DNA of 46,938 bases, taken from positions 1 through 46,938 of the forward strand of contig JBBPTG010000191.1 of assembly GCA_038093975.1 (NCBI GenBank), in the 5' to 3' direction. This DNA comes from Chalciporus piperatus. Its lineage: Eukaryota > Basidiomycota > Agaricomycetes > Boletales > Boletaceae. Under the pieces are notes generated by a model. The model saw nothing but the letters and a program-made list of their open reading frames with translations, did no database searches and was not told where the DNA came from. The number at the start of each line of letters is the position of its first letter. Position 1 is the stretch's first letter. Shown piece after piece: positions 1-11,096 of the stretch. The translations under genes were made by a program, and so were the position numbers.

Positions 1-1629
1 TCCCGCGCAGCTGTCATCGACAGCGAACGAGTCAAGAGAAGTTGTTGGTTCCAATACACCAGTGGAGTCCGTGTGAGCTTGGACGAGTCGAATGTGGTTC
101 GTTGACGGATTGTATTCGAACCACTCGTCAACATCCTGCACTGGCAAATTATCTGAAACCGTGTCCGCGCCCGAATTAACCATGGCGTCGTTGAGTTTGG
201 CCGTCTTCTGACGTTGAACCTTTCCCTTTCCGCTCTGGATGAGGCGTGCTTCCTCCATCTTCTGGTGAACAGGATCTTTGCACGTCTTGAAGATTTTCTC
301 CCGGCCGTCCTGAAGCTCGTTGCGCACAGGTTGTTCACAGTGTTCAACTGCACAGACAGTTTCACGACGAGAATGGTCAGGGTCGAGAGAGCAAAAGCGA
401 TGTCGATTGCTATCGAGAGGGTTCTTGCAGTAGGGGACCGCACAGCATGGACGGCCGACAGTAACACCATCAGTAACGACAACCTCAGTAAAATGACGAG
501 CTCCGTCCGGCATGTCGAACACTCGCATGCAGCCGTAACACGCATGAGGTAGTTCTTCTTGACCTTCAACAATGATCCGCTCATTGCGATCACACATCAC
601 TGCCGTGAAGCGATCACGTTGTTCTCCATCGTGAGGTACATGCAACGTTGTGCGGCAAGATTCGCAGTCATCGAGCAAGGCTAGGAGCGTGAACGCATCC
701 CAGACCTGCTCCGTTGTGAGGGTACTCCCAAACTGCCATTCTGATATATCTTCGGGTAGACGTGAATAAGCCATATCAAAAAGGCGCGCGCAGCTGGATG
801 CGGATACGCTGAAACCGAGACCCAAACTTAGAGAAATACCTGACAGAGTGATCGAAAGGATGACGACATACGCATTGAGCATGAGATCTGTCCAACGTAG
901 CACTAGCTGGTGTTCGACAAACTGGTGTTCGCCGACTTGGATGTATCGTGGAATGCCACCGTAGTAAGTGCGCGTCGAGCTGTGCACACTAAAGTTATGA
1001 TGGTAGTTTGTACCACAGTCTACAATCGCGGTCCCAATGTACGACCACCGGTAAGAGGGCAGGAGTACTTACGACGGCACTTCAAATGAATAGACCATGC
1101 CGGCTGGGCACTACCTGCATGGGTGAAGACAACGACACGACGAGGTTCTTCTTTCTTGAGCAACGGCCTCCACTCGGATGTGCCACAGGTCGGATTTTGG
1201 CAGGTCTTGAATGGAGGGTAGAGTGTAAGTACGGCTAGTAACCATTAGTGACAATGTGGCAGTTCGAGTGTAAGTGTATGTACCAAGGCCTGTACTGCTT
1301 CCATACTGCTGGAACAAGCTCGCGCATGCAGCCCGTTCATTGTCTAGGGTTGGGAGTGTCCACGCAGTACCATTTATCACGTCCCACAAGAAATCGACAT
1401 CATCGGGTGACATATCGAAGGAACTGGACAGAAATCGAGTGATCGTGTCGGGTAGAACAGGCGGCGGGGCGTCGATTGGTACCGTGGATGGTTGTGGCTG
1501 GAGAATGTCGTCCTTGAGGAGGCTAACACAACGAATGAAACGGGTGAGGATGGTGAGCGGCATCGAGAGAAGGTGTGGGCGTGGTTTCAGTGCTGAGAAT
1601 AGGGCCTCGAGGGTGATGCTATCATCCAT
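1..1629 (-). CDS. CxC5/CxC6 cysteine-cluster protein associated with KDZ transposons (3' end off the window)
   Basis: Four exons on the minus strand, 1629-1284, 1234-1073, 1019-872 and 808 to the left edge, join in one open frame across GT-AG introns of 49, 53 and 63 nt. The start is the first Met, MDDSITLEAL; a possible 5'UTR intron (about 1634-1687) lies upstream. Spliced exon 2 reads LTLYPPFKTCQNPTC, then KCRHCGTNYHHNFSVH, TRTYYGGIPRYIQVGEHQFVE, and after intron 3 SSCARLFDMAYS: the CxC5 order. Further on comes a second cysteine block (PCCAVPYC, FCSLDPDH, CAVEHCEQPV) that matches CxC6. Such proteins accompany Kyakuja-Dileera-Zisupton transposases in Agaricomycetes; their biochemical role is unknown to me. 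The transposase itself is not visible here. The C-terminus lies beyond position 1. Confidence 0.85.
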
Positions 1630-2054
1630 CTGAACGTTCGGGATTCAGTTGTGCTCGTGATGATCGAGAGTAACGATGACTTACCTTGGTCTATGGCTCG
1701 GCGCGCGCTGAGCGCTGAAGCGACAAGGGCGGCGGGGTGGCAGTGTTGGGGGCACAGCCAGAGAAAATAAAGTTGAACCACCGACCTACTGCACAGCGTG
1801 CTGACTCAGCACTCCCAGACTGGCTTCCGAGACTCCGAGACAGACTCGTTCCGAGAACGGCCAAATCTCTGATTTTCTGCACTCCCTCCACTACTCTCAG
1901 ATTTTAGTACTCGAAATTTTTGCCCGGGTGCAAGTTATACAATAGTACGACAGATGGTAAGCACAGGTACGCTATGTTGGTTACATGAAACTAATCAGTC
2001 CGATCCCAATTCAATCAGCACCATGGCCCGTTACGAGAGTCGGACAACAATATT
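1630..2054. other. Intergenic region between divergent CxC5 and F-box genes
   Basis: This gap holds the promoters of the two divergent genes. On the minus strand a GTAAGT near 1687 and an acceptor just before 1630 suggest a 5'UTR intron of the CxC5 gene. ORFs here (for example 1587-1781 and 1691-1891 minus) do not join in frame with the downstream exon. No transposon end was found. Confidence 0.4.
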
Positions 2055-3608
2055 ATGACCAAGCTCAATGAACAATTTCGTGAGCTTACATCCATCGAAG
2101 AGGACCTCCGCCGCAAAAAAGATGAACTGGAGAATCAACTCAAGGAGATCCAAGACTCCATTGTCGTTGCTCACCGCGCGGTGAAGACAAAGCAGTCCGA
2201 AATCCACGAGTACAACAACAAGTTTAACCCCGTCGTTTCCCTTCCATCGGAGATACTTTCGCTCATCTTTCTTGACGTTGTCGGCTTCCAAGTTGACCAC
2301 GGTTTCACATTGAAAGCTGCATATTCAACGCCCCCCGTATTGGCATTGGTTTGCCAAAGGTGGAGAAACATCGTTCTCGGTGATCCCATGTTGTGGACCC
2401 ATCTAAATATCGAACATTCCCGCCGTCGAAACCTCAAGCTGTACATTTCTCGATCAGCTGATTTGCCACTCGATATCACCTTCCCTCTGTCGAAGTCGTC
2501 TCGTACCCCCGCCATGATATGTGATCCAGTCGTCAGAGAAGCCTACAGATGGCGGAGACTCTGGATCGATTCGTCCTCTCTTTTGGAGGATGATATCCGC
2601 CCCCTTTTATCTCAGAAACGGGCAGAATCTCTCACGTACATCTGCCTCGTGAACAATCGGAAACGAAGGCATCATATTCGCCCGGTCTTCGCTCCTCGCC
2701 AAAACCACCTTCGTACCCTCATCCTCATTCGAACTCCTATGCCCAAAGTCCTTGTCGCTCCTCACCTACAACACCTCACGTTTACAGGTGGTTGGGAAGA
2801 CACCCATCCCGAGTTGACAGTATCATATCATCGCCTACGCCACATCCTAATGTCGACAATAAATCTACAGACGCTCGGCATCAGTGTCCAATCTGTCGTC
2901 TTCGGAGAAAAAGTTGAACCCATCCTTCTTCCCCACCTGCGACATCTTACCTTGTATTTTCACGCGGACACCATAGAACCTCAGTTGTCCGAGTTATTGG
3001 ACATGATATCCGCACCAGCGTTGCAAACAATCGAGCTTACTGGAGAGTTCAAGATCCGTGCCACCTACGATGCATATCTCTATCTCGATTTCATTCTTGG
3101 CAGAATACCAAGATATCCGACAGTCACTACTGCAATACTGTACAATGTCATCTATAACCACATCGACGCTAGGCAACTCATCGATTCGTTTCCAGACATC
3201 AGGAGTCTTACCGTCAATAGCTTTGCACTTTCTCACCTCAATTCTGCTCTCCAAAATTTCGATCGTTCGGCTTCGAGCTCGAAATCACATTGGGATACTC
3301 TGCAGCACATTCGCGTTCACGTTCCACAGGAATTGAATGCTGTCTTCGAAGAATCCGATGCTTGGACCTTATGTGACCTGTTGCTACACCGACAAGAACA
3401 GGGCCTCCCACCTTTACGACTGGAGCTGGTTATGGATCAAAAGCCTGCGGATGAGGATCATGGGGAGTGGCTGAACGAGTTGGACTCTCTCAGTATTTTG
3501 ACTGTCGTCGATGCGTCTGAAGACACCGCCGATGCTCCTTGGAAATTCTGGGCCAACTATGGTCGATCATGTTTGGTGCCACGCAAGGTTCGCAACTTGG
3601 GTCGTTGA
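2055..3608 (+). CDS. F-box-like domain protein with N-terminal coiled coil
   Basis: Single-exon 517-aa protein. Residues 1-55 are charged and heptad-like (FRELTSIEEDLRRKKDELEN) and should form a coiled coil. They run straight into an F-box-like motif, NPVVSLPSEILSLIFLDVV, followed by PVLALVCQRWRNIVLGDPMLW, at about residues 58-115. The rest is leucine-rich with regularly spaced LRHLTL, LQTLGI and LQTIEL stretches, as in the degenerate LRR tail of mushroom F-box-like families. Proteins of this type are expected to bring substrates to an SCF ubiquitin ligase through Skp1; the substrate cannot be read from sequence. The start is the first Met of the open frame; an upstream ATG at about 2023 is closed by a stop. 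It is a lineage-expanded family, so orthology is doubtful. Confidence 0.8.
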   Translation: MTKLNEQFRELTSIEEDLRRKKDELENQLKEIQDSIVVAHRAVKTKQSEIHEYNNKFNPVVSLPSEILSLIFLDVVGFQVDHGFTLKAAYSTPPVLALVCQRWRNIVLGDPMLWTHLNIEHSRRRNLKLYISRSADLPLDITFPLSKSSRTPAMICDPVVREAYRWRRLWIDSSSLLEDDIRPLLSQKRAESLTYICLVNNRKRRHHIRPVFAPRQNHLRTLILIRTPMPKVLVAPHLQHLTFTGGWEDTHPELTVSYHRLRHILMSTINLQTLGISVQSVVFGEKVEPILLPHLRHLTLYFHADTIEPQLSELLDMISAPALQTIELTGEFKIRATYDAYLYLDFILGRIPRYPTVTTAILYNVIYNHIDARQLIDSFPDIRSLTVNSFALSHLNSALQNFDRSASSSKSHWDTLQHIRVHVPQELNAVFEESDAWTLCDLLLHRQEQGLPPLRLELVMDQKPADEDHGEWLNELDSLSILTVVDASEDTADAPWKFWANYGRSCLVPRKVRNLGR

Positions 3609-4330
3609 TAGTCAGGTATGACGGCGACCTTGGCGTGCTGGGGATTATTCATTGGAGTCTGCTATCTGTTCTGTACGATTGAAACTTTTCATCGATATAT
3701 GAAATACTCTCGTTTCTCGTTTCAACGGTTGACTGGTAACTTCAATTCATGTAAATCCCGCCAATTTAAATTCGTGGGGACAACCTTATTCCATATGTCG
3801 GTTGGCTTATCCCTCGAAATCAGCTTGCACTCAAGAACTAATACAAGGTTCACGCACCACTATCCTTCAAGTTGATATGCATATGAAAGTTTTACTTGAT
3901 CTATTCCTACAAGAAGGGAACGAAAATGAGGAATATTAATCTGGTGACCATCCGGTGAGGCCTGGTAGTTCAACTTGTAGCTACTAACAAGTTGAAGCTT
4001 GAAGTACAAAGCTAACTAAATGAGGTTCATTTCATTCCAGTGCTTGTTAGATCCCAACCGCAGCAGACTTGCCTGCCATTTGCGCCCACAGCACGGCGGC
4101 GCTGCGGCAGTATCCATGGGATTCAGTAATGACAAGGAGTAGAACTCTGCGCTTCTGTGTCTCAGCCTTAGCACGGTGAGCTGAAGGCTACTCATCGTAA
4201 TCTCACCGCCAGCAAGCTCGGCTACTTGTGCGTGCTTGTGGAGTAGTGTTGCCGGCAGGTGAGGTCAAACCTGTGGAGTCTACCGTGGGGCGAGTCTCCC
4301 TCTCATTTTCCTCCCGAGCTGTCAGGTGCG
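3609..4330. other. Intergenic, no gene recognised
   Basis: About 720 bp between the F-box-like gene and the mannosyltransferase. The ORF at 3618-3875 has no recognisable motif and lies in the likely 3'UTR. I see no repeat or RNA gene. The last 100-150 bp should hold the promoter of the downstream gene. Confidence 0.4.
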
Positions 4331-6090
4331 ATGCCTGTGCCCATCCGATATGTTTTGCTTGTTATCGCTCTCTTGGTGAGTACATCCAACCGACATGGCC
4401 AAGGAAAGACGACCTCAACCCTTCCATACCCCCCACTGTGGTTCAGATAATGATTTTCATCACGTCGAGGATTAGTGACCCCGCTGGGGCGCTAACACTA
4501 AATCTCATTCATCCGCGCCCTCCCCCTCCAAGTCTGGATGTGGCTGGTTCCTCAATATCCTCCGACTTCTCGACTCCAGCAAATACTTCCGAAAGGGCAA
4601 ATGCGACGTTTGTTATACTTTGTCGAAATTCCGACTTGGAGGGAGTTATCCAGAGCGTTCGAGACATCGAGGATCGTTTCAATCGCAACTTTGGATACCC
4701 GTATGTTTTCCTCAATGAAGAGCCTTTCAACGCAGAATTCGAAAGGTGCGCTATGAGTTCGACAGAGATGGCTGCAGTCCGTTCTGAGGCGCTTCACATT
4801 GAGGCGCATATCGGTATTGTCCCCTGCCCAGATGGAATTTGGGCTGATTCCTAAGGAGCATTGGTATCCGCCGTCGTGGATCGATGAGGAAAGGGCAGAA
4901 AATGCAAGGAAGAAGATGGGAGAAGATGGTATCATCTATGGCGGTGCGTCTTGGAATTTGCAGGGCATGTTGAATGCCTATGTATCCTCTTTTGCAGACA
5001 GTCTATCGTACCGTAACATGTGTCGTTTCAACTCTGGGGTGAGTAGACATCTCGTGGCCGTTCATACGGGCTTGATCCATATGGTTCATGTAGTTCTTTT
5101 TTCGGCATCTGCTCCTCCAAAAGTACAGGTAAGAAATTGCTCTTTGGTTCCTCCATTCCATTCTGAGCAATCTCTAGGTATTATTGGAGGATAGAGTGAG
5201 TCTTTTTAAAAATTCAAATTCAAGTTGGCGTGACCGATAGTGTATGTAGGCCTTGGGTCCACTTCCACTGTGATGTTCTCTCGGATCCATTTCGGTTTAT
5301 GCAGGACCATAACAAAAGCTACGGTGAGTCGGCCACGTCGTCTTGTTTACCTTGAGAGCAATCCGGCGTTGTCGAAGACCGGTGATTTGCTCATTGTTCA
5401 TTCCCGACTACTAGGCTTCACTATTTCGATGTATGAATTCCAGGCTACGATACCCTCCTTGTGGGACACAGTGAAAGGTACGCACTAATCGATCTGGAAG
5501 TCTGCACGATCCAAGGTTGATATACAATAAATCGTAGATTATGCAAAGCTAAGTCCAGAGAGGCTGCATCCGCACAACTCCCTGGGGTTTATCTCTGATG
5601 ACAACGGATCGGGGTACAATTTATGTCACTGTGCGTGTCGCTGACTATTTTTCTCCTTTGGGCTTAACACCTCATCATTCTGAACAACACCAGTCTGGTC
5701 CAACTTCGAGATTGCAGACATGGACTTTTGGCGAGGAGAGACATACATGTCGTTTTTTGAATTCCTCGACGAGGCTGGGGGATTTTATTACGAGGTAAGA
5801 TATCTCCTACAATATCTCCTTCGGGGCTCCTTGGCTGTGAAAACCGAATGGCTGACTGATTGGCGTAGCGTTGGGGAGATGCTCCGGTACACTCCATCGC
5901 CGCAGCCTTGTTTCTTCCGCGCACTTCAATCCATTTCTTCGATGACATTGGATATGAGCATCCGCCTTATACACACTGTCCTTCCGACGAGCGCTGGGCC
6001 AAGGGTCGGTGTTCATGCAACCCGGCGATAAGTTTCGACTACGACGGCTACTCCTGTCTGTCACGATGGGAAGAAGCGTTAGGGGGTTAG
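4331..6090 (+). CDS. Alpha-1,2-mannosyltransferase, glycosyltransferase family 15 (Kre2/Mnt1 type)
   Basis: Eleven exons (4331-4375, 4447-4745, 4804-4943, 4998-5038, 5094-5128, 5178-5195, 5250-5323, 5415-5477, 5538-5630, 5694-5794, 5869-6090) give an intact 376-aa frame. Residues 1-22 ([11 protein letters not shown] followed by IMIFI) form the type II signal anchor of a Golgi enzyme. The catalytic domain shows [104 protein letters not shown] and [17 protein letters not shown], all family hallmarks in the right order. The family adds alpha-1,2-mannose from GDP-mannose to O- and N-linked cell-wall glycans. The 18-nt sixth exon is unusually small. The C-terminus ends soon after the final SCLSRW motif, as expected for a full-length family member. 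Confidence 0.93.
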
Positions 6091-7495
6091 ACCAACCCTG
6101 CTTGCCACGCACTTCCTCCATGCCTCCTCATGGCATCCATGTAGCCACCCGACCCCGAGGGATTCGAGTTATCAGCGATTCCTTATCTACATAGACATGC
6201 CGGTCATGATCATGAATCTAATGTACAGAGCATTGTATCATAATCTCACAAGCATTTCCGTTCGACTTGTGGGGGTGTCGGGTAGGAAACACGTCCGTGT
6301 TTCGGCTGGAGATGCCACAACGGGTCCGAGATGAATGATCACTGGCATGATGGTGACTCGCAAAGAGTCAGTGCCACTTGCCTTGTTTCTACCCACACCG
6401 CCATTACAGATAAGTTTCTAACGGAGAAAATGCACTATTCCTCGGGAGGTTAGTACGTCCGTGTTACGCCCCTGTTGAGCGTTGCACGCACCCAAGGAGG
6501 GCTGGTCTGATCATGCCGTGTCTTCTAGCTCTGGTCGGCCAACTTGAAGTCCGACTCTGCCGCTTGGCCTCACGCCACCGCCAGTCTTTTTGTCGCTACT
6601 AGTAGTACTACACATTGACTACGCACGTCGCAGCCATTCCATTCCTTATGGTCGTCACGGCGAATGCATTTCCATTGCTATTCACGAGCGTCAATCAAAG
6701 CTGTTAGCAGCAGCAACGATTACGCCTTCGGGATGGTACCATGGCTGTTGTGGATAACGGAAGGATAAGTAACACCCCGGACTCGGACAAGGTGGGTACT
6801 ACACTGGAAACTCGTTTACTTCGTTTGCTGGCGCCAAGGAATTGCCGGTGTGCTACTTCATTTGCTGTTGGCAGGCCAAGCCTGGGATGTTCCTCCCAAA
6901 GACCGCCTTTGCTGTGCCTTTACCAAACCCTGTCCCGCTTGACTGTGGCCCAAGGAAGGAAGAGAAGCTATCGGGCTCGGAGAAGTTCGTTCCTCCCTCG
7001 GCTTGGAACCTACGATAACCGATATGCACCAGATGTCAGACCCGCGACTTCGAGGATACTGGTCAGGAAGTATCTCTGCCATTCTTAGTGGCTGGGATCC
7101 GTTGGAGTTCTCGAGAAGTTTCGAAACTCAGAGTTCACTCCAGTCACGCGAGGCAGTCACGGTGGTCGCTAGTCAATCATCATATGGGCCCTGCGTAGGC
7201 TGTAGCTGCATCATGTGGGTTCCAACGGAATCATTCATAGATCGCCGACATGATTCTTCCTTTACGCCGCATTATGCTAGCGTTTGGTCATTTTTACAGC
7301 CTCAGCTTGAAGGCGCATCAATCTCCTTCGCGTACTACTCCCGAATAGTGAGTAGGTCTCTTCCGAGGATGCGTTCAACCGTATAAATAAGAAGGCCGGG
7401 ACAGGGACCACTCCATCACGCTTCCCCAGCAATTTCCTTCTTACAGCTAGAGCTCTCTGTTCAATTCCTTATCATATACTGAAATTTCCTCAACG
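6091..7495. other. Long intergenic region upstream of the atromentin synthetase homologue
   Basis: About 1.4 kb without a gene I can support. Two long ORFs on the plus strand (6741-7088 and 7003-7386) resemble no family I know. The region contains a perfect short palindrome at 6286-6303 and a second copy of its core near 6453. The proximal part carries a TATA box at 7381 and a pyrimidine-rich leader. Confidence 0.45.
7381..7390 (+). promoter_or_regulatory. Probable TATA box of the synthetase gene
   Basis: The sequence GTATAAATAA lies 106 bp before the start codon at 7496 and is followed by a pyrimidine-rich stretch, a usual arrangement for highly expressed fungal genes. It is the best core-promoter candidate in the preceding 1.4 kb. 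Confidence 0.55.
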
Positions 7496-10400
7496 ATGGC
7501 ACCAGTTGCGACCTCTCCTAATGCCGCCCTCGACGTAATCTCGAGAATCAAAACCTCCCTGCATGCTGGGCAAGCTTCCCCCACCCCCACCACTCTCCTC
7601 GATGTCTTGCTCAATGCCGCTGAGCGATATCCTTCTCACGAGCTCAGCTTCATCACGTCTTCCGCTCATGACTCCTCCATTCAGACAAAGACCTTCAGCT
7701 CATTCAACCAAAACGTACGCAACCTTGCTCGTGCGCTCCTTGAGTTGAACAAGCCCGCTGGGTCCATCATTATCGTATACTTCACGGAACATGAAGACAG
7801 CATGGCCGCTGTCTGGGCCTGTCTCCTTGCCGGTTACGTTCCATGCCTGCAGCCCGCTCTCAGCGCGCAGCAAGCCCATAAAGAGGGCCATATCGCCCAC
7901 ATCACTAATGTCACTGGTTCGTCCACGTGGCTCACTAGCGAGATTGGCGCAGAGCAAGTCATGTCCATTCCTGGATTGGAGATCCACCTCCTTTCCGAGC
8001 TCAGGATCGCAGCTGAGGGTCACAGCGTCTCAGCTGATTGGGTAGCTCGCACCGTTCAGCCTGACGATGAGGCCATCTTGTTCTTGACCTCCGGGTCAAC
8101 TGGGTTCTCCAAGGCTGTCGTTCACACTCACCGTACCATCTTGGCTGCTTGCTACGCCAAGGGTGAGGCATTTGGTTTGACTTCTGAGTCGACCGTCCTG
8201 AACTGTACGTATTGACCCACTTTGCTCATATGTTGTGATCTGACGTGTATCGACAGGGGTCGGTTTCGACCACGTTGCTGGATCTCTCGAGATGCACATC
8301 GCTCCTTTGTTGTACGGTACTACCCAACTCCACGTGCACCCCTCTGCCATCCTGTCCGACCCACTTCGGTTCCTTCGCTTGATCGAAACCAAATCGGTCA
8401 ATGTCACTTTCGCACCTAATTTCCTTCTTGCCAAGCTCGCTCGTGATTTGGAGAAGAGGACTGACCTCTTCGGCTCTTTCGATCTCGCTTCGCTTAAGCG
8501 AATCAACAGTGGCGGTGAGGCTGTCGTCTCGAAGACCGCCCAAGCCTTCACGGCGACGCTCAAGAATCTCAGCCGAGATGCCACTAAGTTGTCCTTCGTG
8601 ATCTCTGCTGGTTTCGGTATGACCGAGACTTGGTATGTGCACAGTTATATCCAAGCATGCACTATACTAATCGGTTCTTTATGAAGTGCTGGATGTACTG
8701 GTCAGCCGATTGACTTCTCCGTTGTTGAACCGAAGTACGAGTTCTTGGAGCTTGGCAGTCCTTTCACGGGATGCGAGATCCGTATCGTCGATCCCGAGGA
8801 TGGCGTCACTGTTCGTCCCGACGGCGAGAGCGGCGAGCTCCAGATCCGTGGACCTATGGTGTTCGTTCGGTACTACAACAACCCTCAAGCCACCGCTTCT
8901 TCCTTCGTCGAGGGTGGCTGGTACCGAAGTGGTGACGTCGGAATCATAGAAAACGGCGTCATGAGACTCAGCGGACGTATCAAGGAAACCGTGATCGTTC
9001 ACGGTGTCTCGTACGGTATCCCCGAGCTTGAGACCCACCTTCAGACCATCGAAGGGGTCTCCCACTCTTTCCTGGCTGCTGCACCATACCGTGCTCCTGG
9101 ACAACAGACCGAGGGCTTCATCATCTTCTACTCCCCTAGCTTCGACCTAGACACAGAAGATGCATCCACCAAGCTTTTTGCCACTCACCGTGCCCTCCGT
9201 GACATCTCTGTCAAGATGATCACGCTTCCTCCCCAGCACATTGTCCCGATCCCCGCCCACAACATGGAGAAGACAACCCTCGGCAAACTCTCCCGCTCTC
9301 GTCTCATAAACCAGTTCAAACAAGGTGTCTTGGCCAAGCACATCGCTCGCGCTGAGGAATTACTCAGTCAGGCTCGTGGTGCTTCCTTCGTCGCTCCCGC
9401 GAGCGAGACAGAGAAGATGCTCGCAAGCATCTACGCTGGCATCTTCAACCTCGACATTGCAGATATCTCCGCCTCCGATAACTTCTTCGAACTCGGTGGT
9501 ACCTCCATCGACGTCATTCGTCTGAAGAGGGAGGGTGAATCTAGCTTCGACCTGCTCGAGATCCCGACCATTCAAATCCTAAAACACCCTGTCCTCTCCA
9601 GCCTCGCCAACTACATCGATGCTCTGAAGTCCAAGAGCGTCATGACCGAAGAGTACGATCCTATCGTGCCGCTCCAACTCACCGGTAACAAGACTCCCAT
9701 CTTCATGGTTCACCCTGGTGTCGGTGAAGTTCTCATTTTCGTCAACTTGGCGAAATACTTCCAAAACGAACGCCCCTTCTACGCATTCCGTGCGCGTGGC
9801 TTCGAGCCTGGCCACCCCTTCTTCACCTCTATGGACGAGATGGCTTCTTGCTATGCCGCTGCTGTCAAGCGGACGCAGCCTCACGGACCTTACGCCATTG
9901 CCGGCTACTCATACGGTGGTGTCGTCGCTTTTGAGGTTGCCAAGCGCCTCGAGGCTATGGGTGACGAAGTCAAGTTCGTCGGTCTCATCAACATTCCTCC
10001 CCACATCGCCGATCGTATGCACGAGATCGACTGGACGGGTGGTATGCTCAACCTGTCATATTTCCTTGGTCTCATCACCAAGCAAGACGCGCACGACCTC
10101 GCTCCCTCCTTGAGGCCTCTCACTCGCAAGGAACAACTTGATGTCGTCTGGAAGTTGTCTCCTCCGGAACGTCTCGTTGAGCTCCAGTTGACTCCCGAGA
10201 AGCTCGACCACTGGGTCGACATCGCGGGTTCGCTCATCGAGTGTGGTAAGGACTACAACCCGAGCAGTTCAGTTTGTAAGTCACATCCACAATGACGTGT
10301 CACTGAAACCGTTTCTGACGCAACCCTCTCTTAGCCGCCGTCGATGTCTTCTACGCCAACCCTCTTCGCGGAACGAAGGAAGATTGGTTGAACAAGCAGC

Positions 10401-10540
10401 TCAAGCCATGGGCCGAATTCAGTCGCGGGGAGCCGTCGTACACCGACGTCCCTGGACAACACTACACACTCATGGACTTTGACCACGTCCCTGGGTTCCA
10501 AAAGATTTTCAGAAACCGTCTCGAAGCTCGTGGTCTCTAA
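7496..10540 (+). CDS. atrA: Atromentin-type quinone synthetase (NRPS-like, A-T-TE)
   Basis: Four exons (7496-8204, 8257-8632, 8687-10275, 10335-10540) encode 959 aa, the usual length of this family. The adenylation domain (about 1-560) has the A3 loop FLTSGSTGFSKAVVHTH near residue 200, FGMTETCAGC, and GWYRSGDVG. The thiolation site is FFELGGTSIDVI (Ser near 632). The thioesterase has GYSYGG (Ser near 769) and ends DVPGQHYTLMDFDHV. There is no condensation domain. Atromentin synthetases activate 4-hydroxyphenylpyruvate and dimerise it to the terphenylquinone atromentin, precursor of mushroom pigments and involutin. The aminotransferase and oxidoreductase genes often found beside it are absent within 6 kb upstream, and a transposon begins 201 bp downstream. 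A phenylpyruvate-using polyporic acid synthetase cannot be excluded by sequence. The symbol marks the family, not a proven product. Confidence 0.92.
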
Positions 10541-10734
10541 GGGCGACTCGGAACTCGAACATATCTCTGCAGGCTCTACGTTTGGTGTCTCTTGTTGTCT
10601 TGTTTTTGCATACTGTACTAAACCGCTAGAATCGACTGACGTACATCGTTTTTCTTATTTAGTTGCTTGTTTGTTGGTAATTATTAGAGCACATGTACCA
10701 CCGTTTCTAAGTTACAATGACCGTCATTGCTCGG

Positions 10735-10741
10735 AGTCAGG
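10735..10741. repeat. Target site duplication, left copy (AGTCAGG)
   Basis: The 7-bp word AGTCAGG lies directly outside the left inverted repeat and recurs directly outside the right one at 22152-22158. A 7-bp duplication flush with both repeat ends is what a single insertion event leaves. Confidence 0.8.
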
Positions 10742-10766
10742 CCCAGCCAAAACTGACAAGTGGCTG
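10742..10766 (+). repeat. Left terminal inverted repeat (25 bp)
   Basis: Starts CCCAGCCAAAACTGACAAG and ends TGGCTG. It is identical over 25 bp to the reverse complement of 22127-22151, and the duplicated heptamer AGTCAGG abuts its outer end. Confidence 0.85.
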
Positions 10767-10877
10767 CGAGTGGTGGGTAGAGGATGGTCGTGGTTTCGTC
10801 GCAGTGGATAGTGTCCGATAGAGTTCCCGAGTAGCTCCGAGTGTAATTGGCTGTGAAGCAAATCTTGATTCGAAATA

Positions 10878-10946
10878 TTGCTTCGTTTTTGATTTACGAA
10901 ACAATCTAAAGCAATGTTTCGCCGCGAAACAAGACAAACGAAGCAA
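10878..10946. repeat. Subterminal nested palindrome near the left end of the element
   Basis: TTGCTTCGTTT at 10878-10888 is the exact reverse complement of AAACGAAGCAA at 10936-10946. Between them TGTTTCG and CGAAACA (10915-10931) form a second stem with a 3-nt loop. The structure lies between the terminal repeat and the transposase start, where transposase-binding sites or the promoter would be expected. Confidence 0.6.
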
Positions 10947-11096
10947 GTGAAATAAATCACGCGACTCTTGGGATGGTGTTTCCGACTCGGAGTCAACCCA
11001 GTATCATAGTACCAAGTTGTGCAGACCTCCCTCGAAACTCACTCAAATCCAATACAACTCGAGTTCCTCCTTCGATCGGGACGATATCGTCTTCCC

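Noticed and set aside
7003..7386. 127-aa ORF upstream of the synthetase
   Set aside because: No motif or intron signals, and it overlaps the TATA box of the downstream gene.
8096..9104. Long antisense ORFs inside the synthetase gene (8096-8584, 8226-8654, 8679-9104 minus)
   Set aside because: They mirror the strongly biased codons of the real plus-strand gene and show no domain or intron signals of their own.
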